From assembly GCF_029222925.1 (NCBI RefSeq), contig NZ_JARHUI010000004.1, forward strand, positions 124,001-188,000: a stretch of DNA of 64,000 bases, read 5' to 3'. The position numbers were made by a program, and so were the translations under genes. Below the pieces are notes generated by a model, which searched no databases, was not told where the DNA came from, and saw only the letters and a program-made list of their open reading frames with translations. The DNA is from Algoriphagus sp. CAU 1675 (GTDB lineage Bacteria; Bacteroidota; Bacteroidia; Cytophagales; Cyclobacteriaceae). Positions 28,558-36,996 of the stretch are shown one piece after another. Numbering within the stretch: position 1 is the first letter of the stretch; each line of letters begins with the position of its first letter.

Positions 28558-29637
28558 TTATTCCTTTTTTGAGCTTGGGAATGCTAAAATTCCTCCCCGG
28601 ACCGAATATATTTTTAATGTTGGCTCCAGACCCTGAAGTAACAGGGCAGCCTTTTTACTTCTCACTCCACTTTGACAAAACAACCAAGCCTCTTTCTTTC
28701 TCCCGGATAATCCTAGACCTTTCTGAATTTCTGAAAGAGGCAATTTCACATGTGAAAAATCTTCTAGTAATGGGAATTCTCCCTCTTCCCTCACATCCAC
28801 CAAAACCGCTTCCTCGGAAAGTTGGGACAATGCTTGCTCCCAGTCTTTCTCCCTCACTCCCTCGCACATAAACTCGTAGTCCAAATTTTCGAATTCCTCT
28901 TTTGAAGCAGGCATCTGCTTGCGGGCATCCGGGTTTGGACTGATTGAAACCTCAAAACTCTGAGCAGAAAGACTGTTGAAAAACAAAACCCTTCCAGAAA
29001 GCACTTTGCCCAATCCCGAAATCACTTTGATTGCTTCTGCAGCCATCAAGGTCCCAATCGTTCCCGGCAATACTCCTAAAACTCCGGTTTCAGCACAATT
29101 GGGAACCTCTCCTAGAGCAGGTGGTTCGGGAAACAAATCCCTATAATTGACAGAATTTTCTCTATGATTAAATACGGAAACCTGTCCCTCATACTGATAT
29201 ATAGCTCCAAATACCAAAGGCTTCCCCAACAATACGCAGGCATCATTGACTAAATACCGAGTTGCAAAATTATCTGAACCATCTATAACCAAATCATAAT
29301 CCCCGATGATCTTCAAGGCATTTTGGGGAGTGATAAATTCAGCAAACTGATCAATCGACAGATCCCGGTATTTTCCCTGAATATGACCTGCTGCTACCTC
29401 TACTTTTTTCCTTCCCAGGTCTTTCTCTCCATAAATAACCTGTCGGTTTAAATTGGAAACGGAAACGACATCCCCATCGACAAGTCCTATCTTTCCAATA
29501 CCAGCTGCCGCCAAGTACAAAAGTATAGGACAACCCAGGCCACCGGCACCTATCAACAGCACAGAGGACCGGCTTAGTTTTTCCTGTCCTTCCTTACCAA
29601 AACCCGGCAATAGGATTTGTCTTTCAAATCGATCCAT
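28558..29637 (-). CDS. moeB: MoeB/ThiF-type adenylyltransferase fused to a rhodanese domain
   Basis: A 359-residue protein. Residues 1-240 form an E1-like domain (VLLIGAGGLGCPILLYLAAAG, the ATP-binding SNLNRQVIY, DGSDNFATRYLVND, NCAETGVLGVLPG) that adenylates the C-terminal glycine of MoaD. Residues 265-355 are a rhodanese domain with active-site Cys in FCQSGVRS, which could deliver persulfide sulfur to MoaD. The four zinc cysteines of classical MoeB are missing together: the usual C-Y-R-C is NYRD, and the usual CPxCG after NPD is ARKQ. It lies 5 bases after moaD. A role in thiamine sulfur transfer cannot be excluded, but the operon argues for Moco. Confidence 0.9.
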   Translation of the reverse strand: MDRFERQILLPGFGKEGQEKLSRSSVLLIGAGGLGCPILLYLAAAGIGKIGLVDGDVVSVSNLNRQVIYGEKDLGRKKVEVAAGHIQGKYRDLSIDQFAEFITPQNALKIIGDYDLVIDGSDNFATRYLVNDACVLLGKPLVFGAIYQYEGQVSVFNHRENSVNYRDLFPEPPALGEVPNCAETGVLGVLPGTIGTLMAAEAIKVISGLGKVLSGRVLFFNSLSAQSFEVSISPNPDARKQMPASKEEFENLDYEFMCEGVREKDWEQALSQLSEEAVLVDVREEGEFPLLEDFSHVKLPLSEIQKGLGLSGRKKEAWLFCQSGVRSKKAALLLQGLEPTLKIYSVRGGILAFPSSKKE

Positions 29638-29642
29638 GCTGA

Positions 29643-29882
29643 TTAGCCTCCTGAAAAAGGTGGTAAAAGTGCTACCTCTGCTTGCTCGGGAAGCCGCACA
29701 TTCCCTACAATCAGGGTTTTATTGATCGCGATACTATATTTCATTTCTTTCAGATCCGGAAATCTCGCCTCCAATTCCTTGCGAAGACCATCAGTATCTT
29801 CACAGGCATCCCACTCCAAAGCTGTATTCCCGAGCTTTTCAGCAATCATCCCAAATGCCTTGATATTAATCTTATTATACAT
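29643..29882 (-). CDS. moaD: Molybdopterin synthase sulfur carrier subunit (MoaD)
   Basis: A 79-residue ubiquitin-fold protein that ends in the diagnostic Gly-Gly (LLPPFSGG), the site adenylated by MoeB and then thiocarboxylated. NKTLIVGNVRLPEQAEVALLPPFSGG is the typical final beta-grasp region. The length is normal for MoaD. It lies between the TSUP permease and moeB. Confidence 0.95.
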   Translation of the reverse strand: MYNKINIKAFGMIAEKLGNTALEWDACEDTDGLRKELEARFPDLKEMKYSIAINKTLIVGNVRLPEQAEVALLPPFSGG

Positions 29883-29921
29883 AGAAGTCTGCGATTTCTC
29901 TAATTTACGAAAGTCCTAGAA

Positions 29922-30668
29922 TCAGGATAAAATCAACTTGATAGATGCAAAAAGAAGCACAAAGGCTAACAGGTATTTCAGCGCGGTCACACTGAATTTT
30001 TTGGCGCCTAAATAAGCTCCCAACAAGCCTCCCCCAACTGTAATAGGCAACAAAATCCAGAGTTCCTGGGAAATTGTAATTTCATAGGAACTTGCGCCTA
30101 TAAACCCTGAAACAGAATTTAAAAAGATAAATAAGGCACTTAATGCGGCGGTTTCCTTTACCCCAGCCCAACCCAACATCAGAATAATGGGTGAAAGAAT
30201 AATACCGCCTCCTATTCCGATCAAACCGGAGACAAAGCCAATAAGGAGTCCCAATACCGGCCCCATCCACCAAGCCCTTTCTATTTTTTCATTTTCGGAA
30301 ATAGGAAAAACCCCACCAAACCTCAAAACAGGAAATAGCAAAAGGACTCCCAATACCTTTTTGTAAATGGTGGCATCCAGCAAAATCTTCCCTCCCAAGA
30401 AGGCCGCAGGAATGGAGAAAATGATCAATGACAAAAAAAGCTGGGTGGGGAAATTTCCTGCCTTTCGATAATTCAGGAAGGCAGCCATGGAAACCATCAT
30501 GTTTAAGATCAATGCAGTCGGTCTGATCTGCTCGGGAGCAAAACCCAAAAGAGCCAAAATCATTAAATAGCTGCTTGCACCACCATGCCCTACTGAGGCA
30601 TAAAAAAAAGCCGCAATTGGCATCAACAAAAACAAACCGTAATAGCCCAGTTCTTCCATAGTTACCAT
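29922..30668 (-). CDS. TSUP-family (TauE/SafE) membrane transporter
   Basis: A 248-residue protein with about eight membrane segments in two repeats. The first contains AAFFYASVGHGGASSYLMIL, and the second GLLIGFVSGLIGIGGGIILSPIILMLGW, matching the paired GxGGG-type signatures of TSUP. The family exports or imports sulfite, sulfonates or organic sulfur anions. Its start lies 7 bases inside the moeA end, and it precedes moaD, so it belongs to the Moco transcript. A sulfur-oxyanion role linked to a Moco enzyme such as a sulfite dehydrogenase is a plausible inference; no such enzyme is in the window. Confidence 0.85.
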   Translation of the reverse strand: MVTMEELGYYGLFLLMPIAAFFYASVGHGGASSYLMILALLGFAPEQIRPTALILNMMVSMAAFLNYRKAGNFPTQLFLSLIIFSIPAAFLGGKILLDATIYKKVLGVLLLFPVLRFGGVFPISENEKIERAWWMGPVLGLLIGFVSGLIGIGGGIILSPIILMLGWAGVKETAALSALFIFLNSVSGFIGASSYEITISQELWILLPITVGGGLLGAYLGAKKFSVTALKYLLAFVLLFASIKLILS

Positions 30669-31837
30669 TTATAGAATTTCACCAAATCACCAGAGCCAAT
30701 TTCCTCACTACCCATAGGGATTTCTGCGAATCCATCTGCCTCTCCAAAAGCAAACAAGTTGAAGGATTCCTGTCCTGTCAACACCTCCACCTTTCCATTC
30801 CGAATCTTGGACTTGAGAAATACTGTCAATCGCACTTTTGAAACATGAGACTGTGCCATTGGAAGTAACTCCCAATTCTCCCAGGTATTTGAATAACCCA
30901 TTTGGCCTCTGATCCAAGGCTTGACATAATTCATGAAGCAGGACAAGACTGAAGCTGGATTTCCGGGCAATGCAAAAACCATCTGGCTGGAAGTTCTTCC
31001 CGCAAAAAGGGGTTTTCCAGGTCTCTGGCTAACTTTATAAAAAAGCTCCTTTACCCGGTTTTCAGATAGGGCTTGCTTGACAAAGTCATAATCCCCAACA
31101 GAAATACCACCCGTAATCAAGATTAAGTCGGCCCATTCAAGGGCCTTTTTCACTGAATCAATTACCTCGGATTTTTCATCATTCACCTTGATGGTTCGGA
31201 TATCCTTTACCCCCATATCGGAAAGCCAGGCAGTTAGCGCTGGACCATTGGCATTGTAAATATGCCCGTGGGAAAGATTTGTTCCTATTTCCTGAATTTC
31301 GTCTCCGGTAATCAATAAAGCAACTTTAGGAGTGGCATAAACCTGAACTTCGGTCACCCCTACTGAAGCCAATAATGAGATCATTCCCGGAGTAAGCAAC
31401 GAACCTTTTTGTGCTATCAAATCACCGTTCTGACATTGTGCCCCTTTCTTCCTAACATGCATTCCAAGGTTAGAATCAGCAGGGTCGAAGAAGACTTTGT
31501 CTCCTTCTTTTCTGACTTTTTCCTGCTGGACAACTGTATCAGAACCTTTTGGAATTGGTGCTCCTGTGAATATTCTTACAGCTTGTCCAGATTTTAAAAT
31601 CAAATCTGAGGATTTACCTGCTGGCACTTCCCCAACTAATTCTAGAGAGTTAATTCCCTCAGACCAGGAAAAGGCATATCCATCCATGGCCGAATTGTCA
31701 AAGGAAGGAACATCCATGGGAGAAAAAATAGGTTCAGACAGAAATCTTCCCCTTGCCTGAATCAAAGAAAGCCTTTCCTCAACGGTTGGAAATTTCTGGG
31801 ATTGTAGTATTTCTTTGGCCTTATCGACAGTAATCAT
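30662..31837 (-). CDS. moeA: Molybdopterin molybdenumtransferase (MoeA)
   Basis: A 391-residue enzyme that inserts molybdate into adenylated molybdopterin. The domain I/II marks are SPMDVPSFDNSAMDGYAF near residue 38 and GAPIPKGSDTVVQQE near 92. The MogA-like domain III has LLITGDEI near 175, LITGGISVGDYDFVKQAL near 240 and ALPGNPASVLSCF near 290. A C-terminal beta domain follows. It starts 5 bases after moaA and overlaps the TSUP permease by 7 bases. Confidence 0.95.
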   Translation of the reverse strand: MITVDKAKEILQSQKFPTVEERLSLIQARGRFLSEPIFSPMDVPSFDNSAMDGYAFSWSEGINSLELVGEVPAGKSSDLILKSGQAVRIFTGAPIPKGSDTVVQQEKVRKEGDKVFFDPADSNLGMHVRKKGAQCQNGDLIAQKGSLLTPGMISLLASVGVTEVQVYATPKVALLITGDEIQEIGTNLSHGHIYNANGPALTAWLSDMGVKDIRTIKVNDEKSEVIDSVKKALEWADLILITGGISVGDYDFVKQALSENRVKELFYKVSQRPGKPLFAGRTSSQMVFALPGNPASVLSCFMNYVKPWIRGQMGYSNTWENWELLPMAQSHVSKVRLTVFLKSKIRNGKVEVLTGQESFNLFAFGEADGFAEIPMGSEEIGSGDLVKFYKW

Positions 31838-31842
31838 TTCTC

Positions 31843-32823
31843 CTACCCTCCGATTTTGATCATACTCCTGTTTTGAATTTTTTCGGGGTCTGCCTTTTGG
31901 TAATCGGCAGAAAACTGCCCCCCCAATGCGGCATGTTTGGAAGCAACTGATTGTTGGATCGTCGGAATCACATCTTCCCCTTTTCTTAAAAGACCTAACA
32001 AATCAAGCTCTTGACTTCCAAACAAACAATTCTTGATTTTACCATCCGCTGTAAGTCTCAACCTATTGCAGTCTCCACAAAAATGCTCACTCATCGTAGT
32101 GATAAAGGCAAAAGTCCCCTCATATCCAGAAACTTTATATTTTTTTGCCGTGGCGTGAGGCTCGTCATAGAGCTTTTCAAATTCAAATTCCTTAGAAGCC
32201 AGAGACAACATTTCTGCTGCTGTAATCACCTTTTTGCTTTCCCAGTGATTGCCCTGAAACGGCATAAACTCTATAAACCGCACATGAATGGGCAGGTTTT
32301 CTGTCAATTTGATAAATCCTGTCAATTCATCTTCAATCAAACCATGGAGAGCAACAGCATTGATCTTGACCCTGAAACCCTCATCAATCAACAACTGTAT
32401 GTTTTCCCAAACTTGCTCAAATTGATCTCTACGGGTTAGTTTGCGGAATTTTTCAGGATTTAATGTATCCAGGCTGACATTTACCGAACGGACTCCAGCT
32501 TGTTTCAAATCCTGAATATAATGATGAATTAAAACCCCATTGGTAGTTAAAGTAAGCTCCACGGGTAGCTTGGAAAGGCTTTCAAGTATTTTCGAAAAAT
32601 CCTTTCGAACCAAGGGTTCCCCACCTGTTAAGCGGATTTTTTTTATCCCTTGCCCAACAAAAATTTCTGCCAAACGCACCAATTCTTCAGCATTCATCAA
32701 ACGGGAATGCGGCATCCACTGCATATCCTCCTGAGGCATACAATACGTGCAACGGAAATTGCAATGGTCTGTCAGTGAAATTCGCAGGTAATCGTGAGTA
32801 CGTCCAAAACGATCTTTGAGCAT
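31843..32823 (-). CDS. moaA: GTP 3',8-cyclase (MoaA), radical SAM
   Basis: A 326-residue radical SAM enzyme that starts Moco synthesis by converting GTP to 3',8-cyclo-7,8-dihydro-GTP. The N-terminal SAM cluster motif is CNFRCTYC near residue 20. The second iron-sulfur cluster motif is CGDCNRLRLTADGKIKNC near 260. The essential C-terminal Gly-Gly is present (KIGG). TGGEPLVRKDF near 66 is the SAM-binding GGEP region. It is the first gene of the eight-gene minus-strand operon, so the operon promoter should lie in 32824-33081. Confidence 0.97.
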   Translation of the reverse strand: MLKDRFGRTHDYLRISLTDHCNFRCTYCMPQEDMQWMPHSRLMNAEELVRLAEIFVGQGIKKIRLTGGEPLVRKDFSKILESLSKLPVELTLTTNGVLIHHYIQDLKQAGVRSVNVSLDTLNPEKFRKLTRRDQFEQVWENIQLLIDEGFRVKINAVALHGLIEDELTGFIKLTENLPIHVRFIEFMPFQGNHWESKKVITAAEMLSLASKEFEFEKLYDEPHATAKKYKVSGYEGTFAFITTMSEHFCGDCNRLRLTADGKIKNCLFGSQELDLLGLLRKGEDVIPTIQQSVASKHAALGGQFSADYQKADPEKIQNRSMIKIGG

Positions 32824-33081
32824 AATTGGCTATTTCAAATTCCAAACTAGAAAGATCAAAGAGGATAAGCAATGAAAAGGCTCTATCCAGTTGGAATTTT
32901 ATCTAAAAGGCGAGCGATCCATTTCCTTATAAAGGGCTCGAGGACATAAAGCTTCACTTCGAAATAGTTGACATTAAATCTTATCCTTCATTCGATCCTT
33001 TCCCTCAAGTACAAACCTCCACTCTTTTTTTAAAAAATTCTTACGAGGATCAAATCGAAACCTAGGAATATCAAATCGCCT
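32824..33081. other. Gap between pyruvate kinase and the Moco operon
   Basis: This 258-base AT-rich gap must hold the moaA promoter on the minus strand. A TAGTTTG element one base short of TAnnTTTG lies about 15 bases upstream of the moaA start (complement of 32843-32849). No Moco riboswitch-like structure or strong terminator was recognised. Confidence 0.3.
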
Positions 33082-34551
33082 TTATTCCTTCTCAAATTGT
33101 GAAAGGAAATTCTCAGCAATTTTAAGAGGGCGAAAAGTCAATCTGTTTTTCACTCGAAGGGCTCTGCTTCTTTTTGCTATATCACGAAGGGCAGTCAACA
33201 CTTCCAAAATATGCCCTCCTTTATTGATCATGATACATTCTGCCATGGCTGCCCGACCAGCGTCTGTAATTTCAGCCCTACTGGCTATACCATATTTCCG
33301 CAGGCTTTCCAATACCTGGGTAGCCCAGATTACCGGAGCATGTGCCGCTTCGCAAAGCCAGGAAATTTCTTCCTGAATCTCTACCAACCGCTCAAACCCA
33401 ATTTCCACTGCTAAGTCGCCTCTGGCTATCATCACTCCAAAAACCGGCTCTACCATTCCTTCCAATAGTAAGTCTGGCAGATTAACGACTGCCTCGTTGG
33501 TTTCAATTTTTAGGATAATGTGAGGAATAGTATCGGACAGGTTTTTCATAGCTGTCCTCAGTTCAGCAAGATCAGCTGCTTCCCTAACAAAAGAGAATCC
33601 AACGGTGTCCGCATTAAAAACCACCCAAGGCAGGCACTCCCTATCAAAACTGGTCAAGGAGGAAATTTCTAATATTGAATCCGGGAAATTGATCCCCTTT
33701 CCAGCTTTTAAAACTGGTTTTTTGGAGGAAATCCGTTCAATAATCAACTGAACTGCATCCCTTTGCTTTTTTTCCACCTTGGCCAAAATTAAGCCATCGT
33801 CAAAAAACACCCTGTCCCCGACATTAAGGTATTGGATCACTCCCGGTTCATTGGGGCTGATGACGATTTCAGATTTCCCAAAGCCTTCAGCCTCTTCACT
33901 AAGCCAAATCTTGCATCCCTGAAAAATGGGGACTCTGCCCTCCTTTCTTCCCTGTTTTAGCAAAACCGTACGGATTTTGGGTCCAGCTAAGTCCACATGG
34001 ATTTTGCAGGGAATTCCTGTTCTTTCACTGGCAATCCGGATTTCCTCCACCATTTTATCCCAAGAAGGGATATCATCATGCGCACAATTGATTCGGGCTA
34101 CTCCCATTCCGTTTTTCAGGAGTTGCTCAACAAAACCGGGCTCATCCAAAAAGGAAGGATCCATGGTGACCATTACTGAAGAGGGCCATTCCGCTAGTTT
34201 GTCCCCAAATAGTCTTCTACTGCTGTTTTCAATCTTTTTACAGCCAAAAGCCAAAGTACAGGCATCTTCTTCAGGAAACTCCACACCCAATCGCTCCAAA
34301 GTAACCTGGATTTGCCTATGGGTATGACTTTCACAACTGGCAAGAGAGGACAAACCATTTCTGTGCAACTCGTACTGAAGGTGCTGAATATCAGTTTTCC
34401 TCAAAACCAGATATTTCAGAAGATTGATTGCCGAAGGAAGATTATCCGGGTGGATTTTCTTCAATACATCCGCATAGCGCAAGGGAACTTGCTGCATCTC
34501 AAGTTCAAGTGAGGCTAGTTGAGTTTTTATTTCCTGAAGAGGAGTGGCCAT
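33082..34551 (-). CDS. Atypical pyruvate kinase without C-terminal domain
   Basis: A 489-residue protein (ATG at 34551; the frame runs on to a TTG at 34563). About 125 N-terminal residues are an unfamiliar helical extension. The remaining 360 form the pyruvate kinase barrel: MVTMDPSFLDEPGFVEQLL, ARINCAHD, LAGPKIRT, the catalytic Lys in ILKIET, MIARGDLAVEIG, ATQVLESL and ASRAEITDAG. The usual C-terminal allosteric domain is missing. The residue that is Glu in potassium-dependent enzymes (KGPEIRT) is Lys here (AGPKIRT), which in known enzymes goes with potassium independence, and the serine of the RxNxSH potassium site is Ala. It may be a real kinase with changed regulation or act on another phosphoryl substrate. 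Confidence 0.75.
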   Translation of the reverse strand: MATPLQEIKTQLASLELEMQQVPLRYADVLKKIHPDNLPSAINLLKYLVLRKTDIQHLQYELHRNGLSSLASCESHTHRQIQVTLERLGVEFPEEDACTLAFGCKKIENSSRRLFGDKLAEWPSSVMVTMDPSFLDEPGFVEQLLKNGMGVARINCAHDDIPSWDKMVEEIRIASERTGIPCKIHVDLAGPKIRTVLLKQGRKEGRVPIFQGCKIWLSEEAEGFGKSEIVISPNEPGVIQYLNVGDRVFFDDGLILAKVEKKQRDAVQLIIERISSKKPVLKAGKGINFPDSILEISSLTSFDRECLPWVVFNADTVGFSFVREAADLAELRTAMKNLSDTIPHIILKIETNEAVVNLPDLLLEGMVEPVFGVMIARGDLAVEIGFERLVEIQEEISWLCEAAHAPVIWATQVLESLRKYGIASRAEITDAGRAAMAECIMINKGGHILEVLTALRDIAKRSRALRVKNRLTFRPLKIAENFLSQFEKE

Positions 34552-34747
34552 TAGCGAGGACAAGTAAGATTTCTAATTTCCCAATTATTACGGAATAAAA
34601 CAGGAATACCTGAAGAAAAAGTAGAGCTCGACCAAAGAAATCTGATTACAAAATATAGGGAGGACTATATACTTTTTTTGATCCAATTGAAGCGGATCGA
34701 TGGTATCCTTCGTCAAGACACTACAACAAAAACTAAATCCAACAAGT

Positions 34748-35470
34748 ATGTTTGAACGATTCAAGCCTTTTACAAACGTTGCGGCAAAGGGAATTTTAAG
34801 TGCCGCCCTTATCGGAGCCTCCGTCTCCTTAACCAGCTGTCTGGATGAAATGCCTCCCCTTCCTCCAGCAGCTTACATTTCCATCTACCAAGGTTCACCC
34901 GATGCACCTGCCTTGGATATTTATGCAAATTCCAACAAGGTCAATAACGACCCGGTAAACTTCTCCGAAGCCTTGGCTTATAGTCCATTTTATATAGGGC
35001 AGCGTAGCTTCAAAATCTCCTCTTACAATGCGGCAACTACCTTATTGGAAAAGGAATTCACCCTGGAGGAGGACCTGGTTTATTCCATGTTCTTGATGGA
35101 TGAGGTAGCTGACATGGATGCTATTCTGCTTGAAGATGATTGGGAAGACCCAATCGCGGGCGAAGCGCAAATTCGATTTGTACACCTTTCTCCAGATGCA
35201 GGGGAGGTAATTGTGGAAATCACTGAAAGTGAAACTCTTCTGGCCGATGATATTGCTTTCGGGGATAACACAGATTTTGATTCTTTTGAAGGTGGAACTT
35301 TTGACATCGCTGTAAAAAGTGCAGCCACAGGAGACACTCTGGTGTTTGCAGAAAACATCGAATTGGAAGAGAAGAGAGTCTATACCTTAGTACTCAGAGG
35401 ACTTTTGGAAACAGATGATCAGGATCTCAGTATAGATTTACAATTGATAACCAACTATATCCACTATTAA
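34748..35470 (+). CDS. DUF4397-domain lipoprotein
   Basis: A 240-residue lipoprotein: from the ATG at 34748 the signal is MFERFKPFTNVAAKGILSAA... ending in SLTSC, a lipobox. An upstream in-frame ATG at 34700 would only add residues before that signal. DUF4397 repeats follow (YISIYQGSPDAPALDIYAN and IRFVHLSPDAGEVIVEITES), each a beta-sandwich-like unit. The function is unknown; it is probably surface- or periplasm-facing. It diverges from pyruvate kinase across a 196-base region that should carry both promoters, and ends at a terminator. Confidence 0.8.
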   Translation: MFERFKPFTNVAAKGILSAALIGASVSLTSCLDEMPPLPPAAYISIYQGSPDAPALDIYANSNKVNNDPVNFSEALAYSPFYIGQRSFKISSYNAATTLLEKEFTLEEDLVYSMFLMDEVADMDAILLEDDWEDPIAGEAQIRFVHLSPDAGEVIVEITESETLLADDIAFGDNTDFDSFEGGTFDIAVKSAATGDTLVFAENIELEEKRVYTLVLRGLLETDDQDLSIDLQLITNYIHY

Positions 35471-35486
35471 TAACTACTGATTACAG

Positions 35487-35519
35487 AAAAACCGGAACTT
35501 TTGGTCCGGTTTTTTTTTA
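35487..35519 (+). terminator. Intrinsic terminator after the DUF4397 gene
   Basis: ACCGGAAC and GGTCCGGT form a stem with one mismatch, extended by flanking A and T runs and followed by nine Ts. The next 190 bases, up to 35709, show nothing recognisable. Confidence 0.8.
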
Positions 35520-35709
35520 TCCTGTTTTCAAAGTAATGCGGGGTTGATATCTCCAATGCTTCGAATGGATTTGGTCTTGACTGTCCCAGTTTAAAATAGA
35601 CACATCTTCGGTAGCTTTGGCTTTACCTATTTCCTTTAATGATTTTGCAGAAAAAGTGTAAACCAAGAGTGATCATTCAAAATCTCAATTCATTCGATCT
35701 TTTAAAGGA

Positions 35710-36996
35710 TTATTGATTTCCGAACTTAACCTTCAAGGAAGCTCCGAAAAAGCCCGGGTTATCTCCGAATCCAGTAAACTGCTGGATAGGATGATTATAG
35801 AAAGGCATCACCACATAGCGCGTATTTTCAGACTGCATGAGCTGGATATTCAAGCCGAAATTCAGAGTGGCAAAAGGATAAAACTTACTATCCACAGACT
35901 CCAGGCTAGTACTTTGCACTACCGATTCATTGACTACTTTGAAGCTATTCATCCCAGCCGCATCCGCCTCAACCACTGTAACCTGTCGGTTGAAGGAAGT
36001 TTCTAATTCTGCAGTCTGGCTGAATGCGTAAAAATTGGAAAATCCGGCTTGAACAGAAATTGAGTTGGATCGAGTCAAAGGATAGTTAAAATATACTGGC
36101 AGTTCGATTTGGGCCTGTCTGACTTGAACTTTGTCCTTACTCGGTGCAATGGATGCTGCCACTCCTGGCATTGAGGAAGTATTAAGATTGTTCTGTTGAT
36201 TCAGAAAATTTACTCCAATCCCTGAACCCAGACTCAATCTTCCGGGCAAATCCAAGTCGACCAAAACCCCAAGTGCCAGAGAAGAACTCTCAATAGAAGC
36301 CCCATTTTGCTGACTGCTTCCAAAGCCCGGAGCTAAGCCTAGCCCAAAACCCAATTTTGCTTTTGTTTCTGGAATCTCATCAAATTCCGATTCACTTCTG
36401 AAAAGTCCCAGGGAAGTATCCTCTTTTTCGGTATCACTTTGCTCTGCCACCAAAGTAGTCTGGTTTAGAAAGGTATTTGTCTCCAATTCCTCTTTAAGAA
36501 TAGCTTCTTCCCGTTGCGGAGTCTCAACTAATGGATTTTCTACAGCGTCTGATTTTTCGGAGATTTCTTCCTTTCCGGTTCTAGAGTTATCCTTAGCTCC
36601 TTTCCTGTTAAGAAAACCCTCCTGAGAATTTGCCAAAGCAATTAAGGATTCTGACTCTTCCACCGATGGGTTTTCACTAGGGAATTCTGATTCATGGATT
36701 GGATTTGAATCCTCTACTCTAGTCCTATTCTCTTGATTAATATCTGCTCTTTTTTCAACAGTAAAATTCTGAGGAGCCAGAACCGGTTCTGACTTTTGAG
36801 ACAAGATCCCTACCATTCCCAAGAGCAAAATAGAAGCCGCGACACCCGATACCCAATACGCTATTTTCTTGCGGCGTTTTGCAGACCGCATTTTTTCAAA
36901 TGCCTCCCAAGCCCCCAATTCATAGGGGTGATACTGAGTCTCCTGATGTTTTCTCAGGGAATCTGCTATTGTTTTACCAAGCTTATCTTCCCGCAT
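35710..36996 (-). CDS. Predicted dual-membrane-spanning anti-sigma factor
   Basis: A 428-residue protein from the ATG at 36996, inside the sigma factor gene (14-base overlap); the longer frame lacks a coupled start. Residues 1-45 are charged and cytoplasm-like (MREDKLGKTIADSLRKHQ, MRSAKRRKK), followed by one membrane helix near residues 46-64 (IAYWVSGVAASILLLGMVG). Then comes an acidic, low-complexity linker of roughly 140 residues, and a C-terminal domain of about 210 residues with outer-membrane beta-barrel pattern (GLGLAPGFGSS, LGVLVDLDLPGRLSLGSGIGVNF, ending FGASLKVKFGNQ). This order is that of the dual membrane-spanning anti-sigma (Dma) proteins described in Bacteroides. It should hold the adjacent sigma factor and sense outer-membrane state. 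Confidence 0.75.
   Translation of the reverse strand: MREDKLGKTIADSLRKHQETQYHPYELGAWEAFEKMRSAKRRKKIAYWVSGVAASILLLGMVGILSQKSEPVLAPQNFTVEKRADINQENRTRVEDSNPIHESEFPSENPSVEESESLIALANSQEGFLNRKGAKDNSRTGKEEISEKSDAVENPLVETPQREEAILKEELETNTFLNQTTLVAEQSDTEKEDTSLGLFRSESEFDEIPETKAKLGFGLGLAPGFGSSQQNGASIESSSLALGVLVDLDLPGRLSLGSGIGVNFLNQQNNLNTSSMPGVAASIAPSKDKVQVRQAQIELPVYFNYPLTRSNSISVQAGFSNFYAFSQTAELETSFNRQVTVVEADAAGMNSFKVVNESVVQSTSLESVDSKFYPFATLNFGLNIQLMQSENTRYVVMPFYNHPIQQFTGFGDNPGFFGASLKVKFGNQ

Noticed and set aside
32824..33081. Moco riboswitch upstream of moaA
   Set aside because: No recognisable conserved stems, and this RNA class is not expected in this phylum.
35575..35615. Possible insertion-sequence end remnant (CTGTCCCAGTTTAAAATAGACA-like region)
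   Set aside because: No transposase fragment, inverted partner or target duplication is visible.
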